Under the pieces are notes generated by a model. It was not told the origin of the DNA and ran no database searches. It saw only the letters and a program-made list of their open reading frames with translations. Below are positions 9,127 to 17,896 of a DNA stretch of 64,000 bases, one piece after another. A program made the position numbers and the translations under genes. How positions within the stretch are numbered: the first letter of the stretch is position 1; every line of letters begins with the position of its first letter. Source of the stretch: Kastovskya adunca ATA6-11-RM4 (GTDB lineage Bacteria > Cyanobacteriota > Cyanobacteriia > Cyanobacteriales > Coleofasciculaceae); assembly GCA_019359445.1 (NCBI GenBank), contig JAHHHJ010000012.1, positions 124,001 to 188,000 on the forward strand, read 5' to 3'.

Positions 9127-9969
9127 TTACTGGGTAGCTAATTTCCGGATGATAGTTAAACCATCTCGCAAAGGCAGCAAAACCTGTTCAACGCGGAAAT
9201 CTTCAGCAACAATACGGTTGAAGGTCGCGATCGCTTCCCCATTTTTAGATCGTTCTTCCGCAGGCAGGTAAACTTGTCCTTGCAGCAAGGTATTATCCAC
9301 GCAGATGATGCCGTTGGGGGAGAGTAAGTTGGAGTCCAGCAGTTTATGGAAATACTGCACGTACTCGGTTTTATCGGCATCAATAAACACCAAGTCGAAA
9401 GACTCACCCTTAGCGGCTAGCTTGTCCAGGGTTTCCAAGGCTGCACCGAGTTTCACTCGAATTTTTGACCCGTGCGGGGAATTTTCAAACGCCGCTTGGG
9501 CAAATTCCGCCGTATAGGGATCGACTTCACAAGCTACTAAATGTCCGTCTTCCGGCAAAGCTTCTGCCATTGCCAACGCCGAATAACCCGTAAACATCCC
9601 AATTTCTAAGATGCTTTTGGCTTTCATCATATGGACAAACATCTTCAGCATTTGCCCTTCCAAGTGCCCGGATAGCATCTCTTGTTCCAGGTGACGCACT
9701 GTCGCACCGTCAGAAAATAGCTTATTCCACGCTTCTTCGCTCGTCTTTTTTGCCAGTGCAGCTAAAGCAGGAGACTCGGCGGTGGTGCATTCGTCCAGGT
9801 AAGGATCTAAACCTGCCGCCAAACGCAATGCTTTTTGCAAGTGTGCTTTTACCTCAGCAGGTACGTTTGGTTCTCGTTCCACCATCCGGACGACTGTTTC
9901 GAGTTGTTCGGTTAAAATCCCTAGTGGCGTGACGGGACGAGCGGTTGCCATATTCACCCCACTAGACAT
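9127..9969 (-). CDS. mysB: O-methyltransferase MysB (4-deoxygadusol formation)
   Basis: SAM-dependent O-methyltransferase that turns demethyl-4-deoxygadusol into 4-deoxygadusol. The ATG at 9969 is chosen: AGGAG lies eight bases upstream, the resulting 280 residues match MysB of Anabaena variabilis (about 279), and it overlaps the mysA stop by eight bases, implying translational coupling. A GTG at 9978 and an ATG at 9951 are less likely. The fold is of the caffeoyl-CoA-methyltransferase type: [19 protein letters not shown] (SAM site, near residue 120), a metal-site-like [13 protein letters not shown], and [11 protein letters not shown]. Sequence similarity to known MysB runs through its whole length. 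Confidence 0.93.
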   Translation of the reverse strand: MSSGVNMATARPVTPLGILTEQLETVVRMVEREPNVPAEVKAHLQKALRLAAGLDPYLDECTTAESPALAALAKKTSEEAWNKLFSDGATVRHLEQEMLSGHLEGQMLKMFVHMMKAKSILEIGMFTGYSALAMAEALPEDGHLVACEVDPYTAEFAQAAFENSPHGSKIRVKLGAALETLDKLAAKGESFDLVFIDADKTEYVQYFHKLLDSNLLSPNGIICVDNTLLQGQVYLPAEERSKNGEAIATFNRIVAEDFRVEQVLLPLRDGLTIIRKLATQ

Positions 9970-11233
9970 TGGCAGCACTCCTTAGCTTTTGCTCGGTGCT
10001 GCTTGGATAACCGTCCATTTCTGGCTCCTTACCTCCCACGTAGGCATCGATGCCAGCACCACCACGGGGATAGGTGGCGCAGATGCGCTTGTGGTCAGCT
10101 AAAGCGGCGTCTAGTTCTTCACGGGTTAAGTCGTTGACAAAGAAGCATTCGCCGATGGGACGAGGCATAGCAGCACGTTGCAAACCGTCCCGTGTCTGAA
10201 CGATTGACTGGGTAGCATACCACAACAGATCGCCATTTAGGAGGGGGTGGTCGAGAGCGAGTCCGATTCTGCTCATTAGTCCCAAAATGCGATCGCGCTC
10301 TTGAGATGTAATATAGCCGCGTCTTTCTGCAATGGTAGCCGAAAATGCCATATCAATATTTACGGCATGACCGTGCAATAACGGTATGCTGGGAGCCAGT
10401 TCCAGCGTCGGACTCCAGGTGTGACCGTAGGCAATTACCCGATCCAGCATCAACTCGCGCAGGTTAGGAGTCTCCAAATCCAGCATCGTTTTGATCGACT
10501 CGTAATTCACGCGATGAGCAGATGTCTTCAGTTCGGCAGAACCATCAACATAGCCAAAGTGGGTGTTGAGTAACTCTTCCCCATATTTATCCAATAGCTC
10601 AAATACTTCAGCATTTGAGACAACGGCGATTTTTACAAGTTCAGCCATGCCGTTGCGAACTTGATCTGTGGGGAGTGTCTGCAAGAAGGAAAAGTCTAGA
10701 ATTACTTTCTTTGGCGCGTGGTAGGCACCCAGACGGTTTTTGAGTTTACCGTGATTCACTGCAACCTTAATTGCCACGCCAGCATCGATCAAACCGATAA
10801 GTGTTGTCGGAACGCGGATATAGTTTGTGCTGCGACGGTAAGCAGCGCAAGCAAAGCCAGTAACATCTGTAACTAATCCACCACCCACAATTAAAACGGG
10901 TTCTTTGCGAACCAAACCGAAATCTGCAAACGCATCGATGATCGACTCAAATGTTTCTATCGTCTTTGTCGGTTCGCTAATTGCAATTGGGAAGATGGTC
11001 AGATCAAGGTTGTAGTGCTTGAAATACTCTTTAATTTGAGTTCCGTAAAGCCGATTTACGTTGCGATCGACAACAGCAAGGCAGCGCCCGAAACTCTTGT
11101 AGCTCTCAGCTATCTCTGTGTTTTTGACATCAAAAGCACCGTTTACGAATTCAAGACTAAACTCGATTTTTTCGTAACCTTCTACATGGAAAGCCCTTTC
11201 GGTTGCTTCTACTTTTGCTTGGACGTTGCTCAT
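9962..11233 (-). CDS. mysA: Demethyl-4-deoxygadusol synthase MysA
   Basis: Sugar-phosphate cyclase of the dehydroquinate-synthase superfamily. It commits sedoheptulose 7-phosphate to mycosporine synthesis. The ATG at 11233 (423 residues) is preferred over a TTG at 11254, because the protein then begins [20 protein letters not shown] as in known DDGS proteins. NAD-binding: [20 protein letters not shown]. Metal and active-site segments: [28 protein letters not shown] and [12 protein letters not shown], whose Glu and His residues are those that bind zinc in the superfamily. The C-terminal [15 protein letters not shown] is typical. DDGS rather than EEVS is supported by the adjacent mysB and mysC. 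First gene of the operon. Confidence 0.94.
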   Translation of the reverse strand: MSNVQAKVEATERAFHVEGYEKIEFSLEFVNGAFDVKNTEIAESYKSFGRCLAVVDRNVNRLYGTQIKEYFKHYNLDLTIFPIAISEPTKTIETFESIIDAFADFGLVRKEPVLIVGGGLVTDVTGFACAAYRRSTNYIRVPTTLIGLIDAGVAIKVAVNHGKLKNRLGAYHAPKKVILDFSFLQTLPTDQVRNGMAELVKIAVVSNAEVFELLDKYGEELLNTHFGYVDGSAELKTSAHRVNYESIKTMLDLETPNLRELMLDRVIAYGHTWSPTLELAPSIPLLHGHAVNIDMAFSATIAERRGYITSQERDRILGLMSRIGLALDHPLLNGDLLWYATQSIVQTRDGLQRAAMPRPIGECFFVNDLTREELDAALADHKRICATYPRGGAGIDAYVGGKEPEMDGYPSSTEQKLRSAANV

Positions 11234-11808
11234 TCTATGCTTGCCTTTATTCAAAAATTAGAAAAATTATTAACAATTGCTGCAACACTGAATTTGACCC
11301 GCGTTTTTTTTAATAAAACAGCGAGCCAGTTCCTAGCCCTGAAACTATGAATTGGATAAAGGCTTTAAATTTTCTGGTACTGGATTTTTCTCTTCTTACG
11401 AAACTAAGAAAGCCAGACCGAAAATACCTTTGGTTTGAGCTATTTAAAACAACAGCAGCGAACTATTCGTAGATTAATTAACCATTGATGACTCGGACTA
11501 TATCAAAAGGAGTAGAAAACCGAACTAATGTAAAGATTGATGAATTAGAGCTTAATTAATAAGATTTAATTATTCTTTACATAAAACGCTAGTTCTCTAA
11601 TCAAACTCGCCTTAAAGCAGTGCCTGACATTGCTCCGCTATGTCGGATGACTCCTAGAAGAGATTTGTTGCCACGCTTGGGTTTCATCCTCAGTTGACAC
11701 CACGGACAGTCCTGCACTCCTGCACCGCAATTTTTTATCTTCAATTCCGACTTGACATTTAAGGGAATACTTAATTATCCTGTTGTTAGTTAAGCATTCG
11801 CTTAAATA
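11234..11808. other. Divergent intergenic region between mysA and arsR
   Basis: About 575 AT-rich bases separate mysA (leftward) from an ArsR regulator (rightward). No credible gene on either strand. It should hold the mys promoter and leader; its length is unusual for this window. An AT-rich stretch around 11530-11580 is a possible promoter area, but I cannot assign -10/-35 boxes with confidence. Confidence 0.45.
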
Positions 11809-12120
11809 TTGAGTAGACCTAGTGCCAGTACAGATATATTTCAGGCGATCGCTGATCCGACGCGACGCGCCATCCTCGATCGCTTGCGCGACGGCGAACA
11901 ACCCGTCAAGCAGCTAGCAGAACCGTTTAATATCTCGCTACCAGCTATCTCCCAACACTTGCAAGTTCTTTGTGAAGCTGGCTTGGTGACGCAGCGAAAA
12001 GCGGGACGACAGCGCCTCTATCGACTCAACCCAGAACCCCTCAAGGAAGTGTCCGATTGGATTACCCATTACGAGCAATTCTGGCAAGAGAAAAATGCAA
12101 CCCAGACGATATTATGCTAA
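11809..12120 (+). CDS. ArsR family winged-helix transcriptional regulator
   Basis: DNA-binding repressor-type protein of 103 residues. The TTG at 11809 is the only start before the domain, because an in-frame stop lies at 11803. The winged helix-turn-helix covers almost all of it: DIFQAIADPTRRAILDRLRD, QLAEPFNISLPAISQHLQVL (recognition helix) and AGLVTQRKAGRQRLYRL (wing). No cysteine cluster of the ArsR/SmtB metal-sensing type is present (the only other Cys is near the C-terminus), so it more likely belongs to the non-metal branch that often pairs with SRPBCC proteins. It is divergent from the mys operon and could control it, which is inference. The C-terminus looks normal for this branch. 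Confidence 0.88.
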   Translation: MSRPSASTDIFQAIADPTRRAILDRLRDGEQPVKQLAEPFNISLPAISQHLQVLCEAGLVTQRKAGRQRLYRLNPEPLKEVSDWITHYEQFWQEKNATQTILC

Positions 12121-12212
12121 AGGTGCTGGAAGGCATTGCCGATATGCTGCCACTGTATAGTGCTGAATGGATTGAACAATGGCAGATAAAGGCAAGGAAC
12201 TATCCCGATTAA
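12114..12212 (+). CDS. Possible 32-codon ORF overlapping the arsR stop
   Basis: An ATG at 12114 overlaps the end of arsR (ATGCTAA) and opens a 32-residue frame beginning MLKVLEGIADMLPLY and ending KARNYPD, at TAA 12210-12212. The overlap suggests translational coupling, and the sequence is not low-complexity. I do not recognise it; it may be the decayed start or end of a second operon gene. Confidence 0.25.
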   Translation: MLKVLEGIADMLPLYSAEWIEQWQIKARNYPD

Positions 12213-12221
12213 ATCTCTGCA

Positions 12222-12902
12222 TTATTCGGTTAAAGTGAGCAACTTTTTAGAGGTGGCGATCGCTACTACTCCATATACCTGTATTCCTTGTCTGCGTAGA
12301 GTTTGGGCGGCAGAGGACACGGTGGCTCCTGTGGTGTAGATGTCATCTAGCAATAGCACAGGGGAAGTGGGGGGACGTTGGGATAAGCGTTGGCTGACGA
12401 CAAAGGCATCGGTGAGGTTTTGCGATCGCGCTTGAGCTGTCAGGTTAAACTGGGCTTCGGTTGCCCGCAATCGTTCTAAACCTTGAGGGTACTGTTTATA
12501 GCCTGTGACTTGGCAAAAACTTTCGGCAAGCCGTTCTGCCTGGTTGTAGCCGCGTTGTTGCAGTTTTGTGGAGTGGAGAGGGATGGGAATCACGATGAGT
12601 TTGTTGGTAGCTAGAGCAGCGGGAGATTGTCGCCACGCTTGCCCTAGCCAGTAACCCAGAGGGCGGGCAAGTTGGGGTTGGTTGTTGTATTTAAGTGTGG
12701 CAAGGGTGCGTTTCAAAACTCCCCCATAGTTCCCCCAAACAAATAGCGGCAGTTCACCTTGCCAAAATTGGCTGGGATTAGACAATTGACAGCGTTTGAG
12801 TTGATTGTCGCAATACTGACAAAAGACTTCTGCCGTTGGGCGATCGCACAGCGGACAGTTAGACTTCAGAAACAGAGAGATTAGTCCGGTTGTGAGCTTC
12901 AC
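12222..12902 (-). CDS. comF: ComF family phosphoribosyltransferase-like protein
   Basis: Member of the ComF family, linked to DNA uptake during natural transformation in several bacteria, including cyanobacteria. The 226 residues include an N-terminal four-cysteine zinc-binding motif (CPLCDRPTAEVFCQYCDNQL, near residues 16-35) and a C-terminal phosphoribosyltransferase fold with the PRPP loop VLLLDDIYTTGATVSSA (near 183-199). The middle has the family stretch IPIPLHSTKLQQRGYNQAE and the RLRATEAQFNLTAQAR segment. It stands alone on the minus strand, ending 101 bases from arsR (convergent). Start ATG 12902. Confidence 0.9.
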   Translation of the reverse strand: MKLTTGLISLFLKSNCPLCDRPTAEVFCQYCDNQLKRCQLSNPSQFWQGELPLFVWGNYGGVLKRTLATLKYNNQPQLARPLGYWLGQAWRQSPAALATNKLIVIPIPLHSTKLQQRGYNQAERLAESFCQVTGYKQYPQGLERLRATEAQFNLTAQARSQNLTDAFVVSQRLSQRPPTSPVLLLDDIYTTGATVSSAAQTLRRQGIQVYGVVAIATSKKLLTLTE

Positions 12903-13038
12903 TGCTTTTGAGCCTCATCGCATTTGAAGCAATATACAGATGAATTAATACTAGTTGCGTACCTGTTGCTGGCTAACTTGTTTCTAATAAAGTGCAATTC
13001 ACCAAAGCGCTAGAATGCTTCTCTACCTGAGTAACTGA

Positions 13039-15468
13039 GTGAACAACATTTACTGGCTCAACCAAATTCAACCTGTATCAGCGCCGTTTGTTGGGGATGA
13101 AGCCTTATTTTTGGCGAAAATAGGGCAGCGTGATTACCCGGTTGTGCCAAGTTTTGTTGTCCCAGCCTCGGCGCTGCAAGAGTTTTTAGCTACCCTCAAT
13201 GATTCGGAATCATTGCTCCTTGACTTTCCTGATTCTTCCTTACATATAGATGTAGATAATCATCATGCCTTGCAGCAGGTAGCGCAGCAGCTTCGTCAGA
13301 GAATTGCCACAACCCCTCTGGATGAGTCGTGGATGTCTAGCTTAGAATCAGCAGCGGAGTGTCTGCTTTCTCCCATCCTGATTTTGCGTCCTTCTTTGCA
13401 GTTACCACCTCAATCTACGGCGACGCAGGGAAAGGCAGTATTAGGATTGTTGGAGTCTCAGTTTTGCCTCAAACAATCAGAGTCACTCAGCACGGCGTTA
13501 AAACGCTTTTGGGGGGAGCTATTTGGTGCGAGGAGTTTGTTTTATTGGCAGCGATCAGGGATTGAGCTGAGTCAAATCCATCTGGCGGTATTGGTGCAGC
13601 CGATGTGGGATGCGATCGCTTCTGGTACAATCCAATGCGATCGGACGAGTTGGCAAATTCAGGCGACATGGGGACTGATTCAGGCATTGACTAAAGGGGA
13701 AGTGCTGCCAGATTACTACCAGGTACAGCCTCACACAGGTAGCGTACAAGCACAGTATCTGGGCAGTAAAACCCGTGCCTATCGCGTCACATCGGAGCCT
13801 AGTTGCGTGCAGGCTTATGTCCTCACCGAAGAACAACAACAGCAGTATGCGCTGGATGAAGAGTATCTCCAGCAACTGATTATCCTCGCCCAGAAATTGA
13901 CAGCGGAATTTAATCCTACCTTTGCTGGCGAGTGGACGCTCTGCGAGATCCCCGGTAGCTCCCAGCCCCAGATCTATTTCACTCAATTCACTACCCAGCG
14001 CTCGATGGTAGACACTAGCGACTTGAGACATCTTTATCAGTCGGCGGTGACTCATCCTATCTCCTCGACGCCCTACTTACTCAAAGGAATACCCGCCGCC
14101 GGGGGACGAGCGAGTGCATCAGCACAGATACTTGTGAATTTTAGCGATCGCACTACTCCCATTGAACCGGGTACAATTCTCGTCACTCACAGCGTCGCTC
14201 CTGACTGGCTACCCCTCCTCAGACAATCGGCTGGTGTCGTTGCTGAACAAGGCGGAATGACAAGCCATGCCGCAATTATTGCCAGAGAACTCGGTATTCC
14301 CGCTGTCGTCGGTGTCAAAGGAGCAACCCAACTCATTCACACGGGAGATTCCCTGCTAGTCGATGGCGATGAAGGGGAAGTCCATCAGTTAGGAAAAGGA
14401 GGAGTAGGGAGGATGGACGGGGGAGCGGGGGAGCGGGGGAGCGGGGGAGCAGGGGAGCAGGGGAGCAGGGGAGCGGGGGAGCAGGGGAGCGGGGGAGCAA
14501 CAAGTTCAGGACTTAGGACTCTCTCTCACTTCGCCAATCCCACTTCGCCAATCGCCACCCAACTACTCGTCAATCTCAGCCAGCAAAGTTCAATTGAGCG
14601 TGCGGCGGGTTTACCTGTGGAGGGGGTGGGGTTGTTGCGTTCAGAATTGATGTTATTAGATGCACTAGAACAGCGACAACCGAATTGGTGGTTACAGCAG
14701 GGACTCAAAGATGAGTTAGTGGAACGCCTTGCTCAACTTATCGGTCAATTTGCAGCGGCTTTTGCACCTCGCCCTGTGTTTTATCGCTCTCTGGATTGGC
14801 GCTCTTTTGAATTTCAACGGCTACTGGGTGATGATTCCCTGCCCGATTCTTCAAAAAATCCCATGTTGGGGTTGCGGGGGACGCTACGCTATCAGCTTGA
14901 CCCCAGCTTATTTGATTTAGAGCTGGCAGCGTTGGCACAAGTACAGAGATTGGGTTACTCCAACGTTAAATTGTCACTACCCTTTGTGCGGACTGTTGAG
15001 GAATTTTCCTTCTGTCGCGATCGCGTTGTTCAAGTTGGTCTAACTGCATGTTCTGGGTTTCAACTTTGGATTATGGCAGAAGTACCATCAGTGCTATTTC
15101 TACTCCCCGATTATGTCGATGCAGGTGTCCAGGGAATTTCGATTGGCACAAACGATCTAACCCAATTGTTACTGGCAATTGACCGGGATCTGGAGCAACT
15201 CGCCGCCTCTTTTGATGAACGCCATCCCGCCGTCATGCGAGCCGTTCAACAACTGATTCAAATGGCAAGAAGTGCCGGAATTCCCTGTTCAATTTGCGGA
15301 CAAGCACCCAGTCGCTATCCTGAGATAATTGACTCCCTCGTACGTTGGGGTATTACTTCCATTTCTGTGGATATGGCTGCGGTTGAACAGACTTATCAGG
15401 CGATCGCCCAAGCGGAAAAACGCTTACTCCTAGAAGCCGCTCGGCAGCAGTTGAAGCCTCCTTCCTAG
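13039..15468 (+). CDS. PEP-synthase-like protein with degenerate ATP-binding domain
   Basis: Protein of the PEP-utilising family, 809 residues from GTG 13039. The order is that of PEP synthase: N-terminal nucleotide-binding domain (about 1-330), swivelling phosphohistidine domain with GGMTSHAAIIARELGIPAVV (near residue 412), and a C-terminal PEP/pyruvate barrel with NPMLGLRG, SIGTNDLTQLLLAIDRD and ICGQAPS. Compared with PpsA at 54836-57238, the first domain is poor: the glycine-rich start, the VRSSATAED motif (here LRPSLQLPP) and the QARPET motif are altered. A tandem repeat is inserted in frame between the swivelling domain and the barrel. It may act as a phosphotransferase, a regulator, or not at all. 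Confidence 0.8.
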   Translation: MNNIYWLNQIQPVSAPFVGDEALFLAKIGQRDYPVVPSFVVPASALQEFLATLNDSESLLLDFPDSSLHIDVDNHHALQQVAQQLRQRIATTPLDESWMSSLESAAECLLSPILILRPSLQLPPQSTATQGKAVLGLLESQFCLKQSESLSTALKRFWGELFGARSLFYWQRSGIELSQIHLAVLVQPMWDAIASGTIQCDRTSWQIQATWGLIQALTKGEVLPDYYQVQPHTGSVQAQYLGSKTRAYRVTSEPSCVQAYVLTEEQQQQYALDEEYLQQLIILAQKLTAEFNPTFAGEWTLCEIPGSSQPQIYFTQFTTQRSMVDTSDLRHLYQSAVTHPISSTPYLLKGIPAAGGRASASAQILVNFSDRTTPIEPGTILVTHSVAPDWLPLLRQSAGVVAEQGGMTSHAAIIARELGIPAVVGVKGATQLIHTGDSLLVDGDEGEVHQLGKGGVGRMDGGAGERGSGGAGEQGSRGAGEQGSGGATSSGLRTLSHFANPTSPIATQLLVNLSQQSSIERAAGLPVEGVGLLRSELMLLDALEQRQPNWWLQQGLKDELVERLAQLIGQFAAAFAPRPVFYRSLDWRSFEFQRLLGDDSLPDSSKNPMLGLRGTLRYQLDPSLFDLELAALAQVQRLGYSNVKLSLPFVRTVEEFSFCRDRVVQVGLTACSGFQLWIMAEVPSVLFLLPDYVDAGVQGISIGTNDLTQLLLAIDRDLEQLAASFDERHPAVMRAVQQLIQMARSAGIPCSICGQAPSRYPEIIDSLVRWGITSISVDMAAVEQTYQAIAQAEKRLLLEAARQQLKPPS
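14418..14500 (+). repeat. GC-rich tandem repeat inside the PEP-synthase-like gene
   Basis: About ten tandem copies of a GGGGGAGCG/GGGGAGCAG unit, encoding a Gly-Ala-Gly-Glu-rich linker. It is followed by a copy of the dispersed 'caggacttaggactc' sequence (14507-14525) found between genes elsewhere in the window. The whole insert, about 14395-14550, keeps the reading frame. Confidence 0.8.
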
Positions 15469-15566
15469 AGATGACGGGATGCTGCGCGACGCCTTTTTTA
15501 ATCGCTCAGGAGTTAAGGAGGCGATCGCCCTTTCCTCCCTTCAATTCACTGATTGAGTTAAAACCA

Positions 15567-15782
15567 TTACTCTTCAACCTTCTCCAAAGACTCAGGCTTG
15601 TGAGCTGCCTCTTTACCGGATTTATCGCTCTTTACAAGGTATTCAGGATTTTCTTTTGAGGCGGCGACATGGTGTTCTTTAATATCTGTGGGTGAAGTCA
15701 GCTTCTTTTCCACTTCGCCAATAGTTTTGCCTCGTGATGTGTTCCACTCAACCTTATCGCCTTTCTTAAACTGCTCAGTCAC
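15567..15782 (-). CDS. DUF2945 / hypervirulence-associated TUDOR domain protein
   Basis: Small hydrophilic protein of 71 residues matching the DUF2945 (HVA1) family. It begins with the characteristic FKKGDKVEWNTSRGKTIGEV, a small SH3/Tudor-like barrel, then HHVAASKENPEYLVKSDKSGK, and ends in a Glu/Lys-rich tail. No membrane segment. The family occurs widely in cyanobacteria and other bacteria and has no demonstrated activity; Tudor-like folds often bind nucleic acid or peptide, which is only suggestive. Isolated between two plus-strand genes. Confidence 0.8.
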   Translation of the reverse strand: MTEQFKKGDKVEWNTSRGKTIGEVEKKLTSPTDIKEHHVAASKENPEYLVKSDKSGKEAAHKPESLEKVEE

Positions 15783-15965
15783 TGGTTTACTCCGGTTATA
15801 TTTTTGACATCTACTACCGTCACAGTATGTTTACTGAATAAACAGCAGCCATCTGTCTAATTGCAGATTGCTAGGTTGAAGTTAATTTTACAAACAGCCT
15901 ATCTTGAGAGAAAATCATATATTTGAGCGTTCCGGCTGTAGTTGAGGCGGCAAAGATAAAAATTG

Positions 15966-16868
15966 ATGAAAAATAAAAGACAACGCTGGCTTCTCTCCGC
16001 TTTACGCCTGAAAGGGTCAGTCATCCCTGCAATTCTTAACCGGGTAATTTTGTGCGGCGCTTTCGGTGTTTTTATTTCTATCCTCTATTTATTAAATCTA
16101 CCTGTATCTCAACCCATTTTTGGCACCATCGTTCCTAGCATTGTTTTAGGTCTATTACTAGTTTTTAGAACTAACACGGCTTACGAACGATTTTGGGAAG
16201 GTCGCAAGTTATGGGGAAGTTTAATTAACAATAGTCGTAACTTGGCGCGGCAAATCTGGGTAGCTGTGGCAGAAAATGCCCCGGAAGATCGCGAGCTAAA
16301 ACTTTCTAGTCTGCGTTTATTAGTTGCCTTTGCTGTTGCAACTAAGCTACATCTGAGAGAGGAACCAGTAAATTCTGAGTTAGAAAGATTGATGTCTCCA
16401 TCTCAATATCTAAAACTTAAGACAATGAATCATCCTCCTTTGGAGATTGCCTTCTGGATTGGAGATTACCTTCAGCAGCAATCTCAACGACAAAGCCTCA
16501 GTAGCTATCAGCTAACGACGCTTCAACAATTGGTCAATAGCATGGTAGATAATTTAGGAGGGTGCGAACGTATTTTAAAAACTCCTATTCCGCTGGCTTA
16601 TGCAATTCATCTTAAGCAGTTATTATTACTATATTGTTTATTGTTGCCGTTTCAAGTTGTTGAAGCCTTAGGCTTGTTGACTGGAGCGATCGTCGCACTA
16701 GTGAGTTTCACCTTATTTGGTATTGAAGAAATTGGCGTCGAAATTGAAAATCCTTTTGGGTATGACTCAAACGATTTACCCTTAGATGCCATGTGTGCCA
16801 CGATGGAGCGCAATATTGAAGATTTGATTACCCTCCGTCCTAGTCAGAGTATTATTGAGAGCCTTTAA
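15966..16868 (+). CDS. Bestrophin family (UPF0187) ion channel
   Basis: Membrane protein of 300 residues in the bestrophin family, pentameric anion channels in eukaryotes and cation-selective or anion channels in bacteria; cyanobacterial and algal members affect thylakoid ion balance. Signature segments: the N-terminal membrane helix followed by FRTNTAYERFWEGRKLWGSL (near residues 61-80), the pore-region helices, and the C-terminal FTLFGIEEIGVEIENPFGYDSNDLPLD, very conserved in bacterial bestrophins. TTG ATG at 15963-15968 gives two possible starts; the ATG is chosen. Channel selectivity cannot be predicted from sequence. Confidence 0.9.
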   Translation: MKNKRQRWLLSALRLKGSVIPAILNRVILCGAFGVFISILYLLNLPVSQPIFGTIVPSIVLGLLLVFRTNTAYERFWEGRKLWGSLINNSRNLARQIWVAVAENAPEDRELKLSSLRLLVAFAVATKLHLREEPVNSELERLMSPSQYLKLKTMNHPPLEIAFWIGDYLQQQSQRQSLSSYQLTTLQQLVNSMVDNLGGCERILKTPIPLAYAIHLKQLLLLYCLLLPFQVVEALGLLTGAIVALVSFTLFGIEEIGVEIENPFGYDSNDLPLDAMCATMERNIEDLITLRPSQSIIESL

Positions 16869-16900
16869 AAAATTGGAGAAAATAACTAATAAATTTACAA

Positions 16901-17824
16901 ATGCTCTATTTAACTGAGTCGAAAGACATTCAATTCCTTATTGAAAAGTATGTTCAGGCAAAAACTCTATGGGTAGATACAGAAGTTGCTGACTACAAAA
17001 CGAGTAAGCCTCGATTGTCTTTAATTCAGGTGCTAGATGACTCGACGGATATGAAAGGCGATCGCGTTTCTATTTTAGATGTCTTAGACCAGCCAGAAAT
17101 TACAGATGAATTCATTGAAAAAATCATGCTCAATCCAGAGATTGAGAAAGTATTCCATAATGCTAAATATGACTTAACTTTCCTAGGTAAACGTAAGGCA
17201 AAAAATGTCACCTGCACCTTAGAAATGGTGAAAAAAATTCCTTACTACCTAGTCCCATTGCCTAATTGGAAGTTAAAAACCTTAGCGGAAAAACTCTGCT
17301 ATTTTCCCACTATCGATAAAACCGAGCAAGGGGGAGATTGGGGGAAGCGTCCCCTCACTCAAAAGCAGTTGCACTATGCCAAGATGGACCCTATTTATGT
17401 GGCGCACGTCCATCATCGTCTCTTGCAACTGACGCAGCTTATCGAACCCAATCCCGAAACGGAGGATATCGAAGCCCTCACCCTGCGGTATCGGCAAATT
17501 GAGCATCCGTGGAAACAGTTAGATACCGAAATTAACCACATCAAAGAACGCCTCAAAGCCGCAATGCCAGCACAAAATCTCTCTGAAAATAGAGGGTTTA
17601 AGTTAAGCAGTCAAGAGCGCACGACGAAGAAAGTAGATTTTAATCAGCTAGCAAAACTAACCCAGGCTTTGGGTAAGGACTTAGATTTATCGGTGACACT
17701 CACCAAAGCTCTGCAAGAAGAATTAGGAGATGTCATTGAGAAACTGCCAGTAGAAGAGCAGAAAAAGACTATTTTGCAGCTACAAGTTCAAGAACAGGAC
17801 GAGGAAGAGGAATTACCCTTTTAA
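16901..17824 (+). CDS. RNase D-type 3'-5' exonuclease
   Basis: DEDD-superfamily 3'-5' exonuclease of 307 residues, probably acting on RNA. Exo I: LWVDTEVADYKTSKPRLSLIQ with Asp and Glu (near residues 24-27). Exo II: FHNAKYDLTFL (Asp). Exo III: LHYAKMDPIYVAHVH (Tyr and Asp). The C-terminal portion (about 200-307) is charged and helical and does not look like a complete HRDC domain, so it is shorter than E. coli RNase D. The end is very acidic (EQDEEEELPF). GGAGA lies upstream of ATG 16901, and it begins only 32 bases after the bestrophin gene on the same strand, so the two may be co-transcribed. Confidence 0.87.
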   Translation: MLYLTESKDIQFLIEKYVQAKTLWVDTEVADYKTSKPRLSLIQVLDDSTDMKGDRVSILDVLDQPEITDEFIEKIMLNPEIEKVFHNAKYDLTFLGKRKAKNVTCTLEMVKKIPYYLVPLPNWKLKTLAEKLCYFPTIDKTEQGGDWGKRPLTQKQLHYAKMDPIYVAHVHHRLLQLTQLIEPNPETEDIEALTLRYRQIEHPWKQLDTEINHIKERLKAAMPAQNLSENRGFKLSSQERTTKKVDFNQLAKLTQALGKDLDLSVTLTKALQEELGDVIEKLPVEEQKKTILQLQVQEQDEEEELPF

Positions 17825-17896
17825 TCAAGAAATCTGCGGAATCATCTGCCTCCCTTTTGTAACCATCCCACAACGTAACTTGGCAAAGGAATCAAT

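Noticed and set aside
11638-11901. Minus-strand frame overlapping the arsR start
   Set aside because: Composition is atypical and the opposite strand encodes a clear winged-helix regulator.
13039-15468. Possible pyruvate phosphate dikinase
   Set aside because: The length, the altered N-terminal motifs and the barrel sequence are closer to PEP synthase-type proteins.
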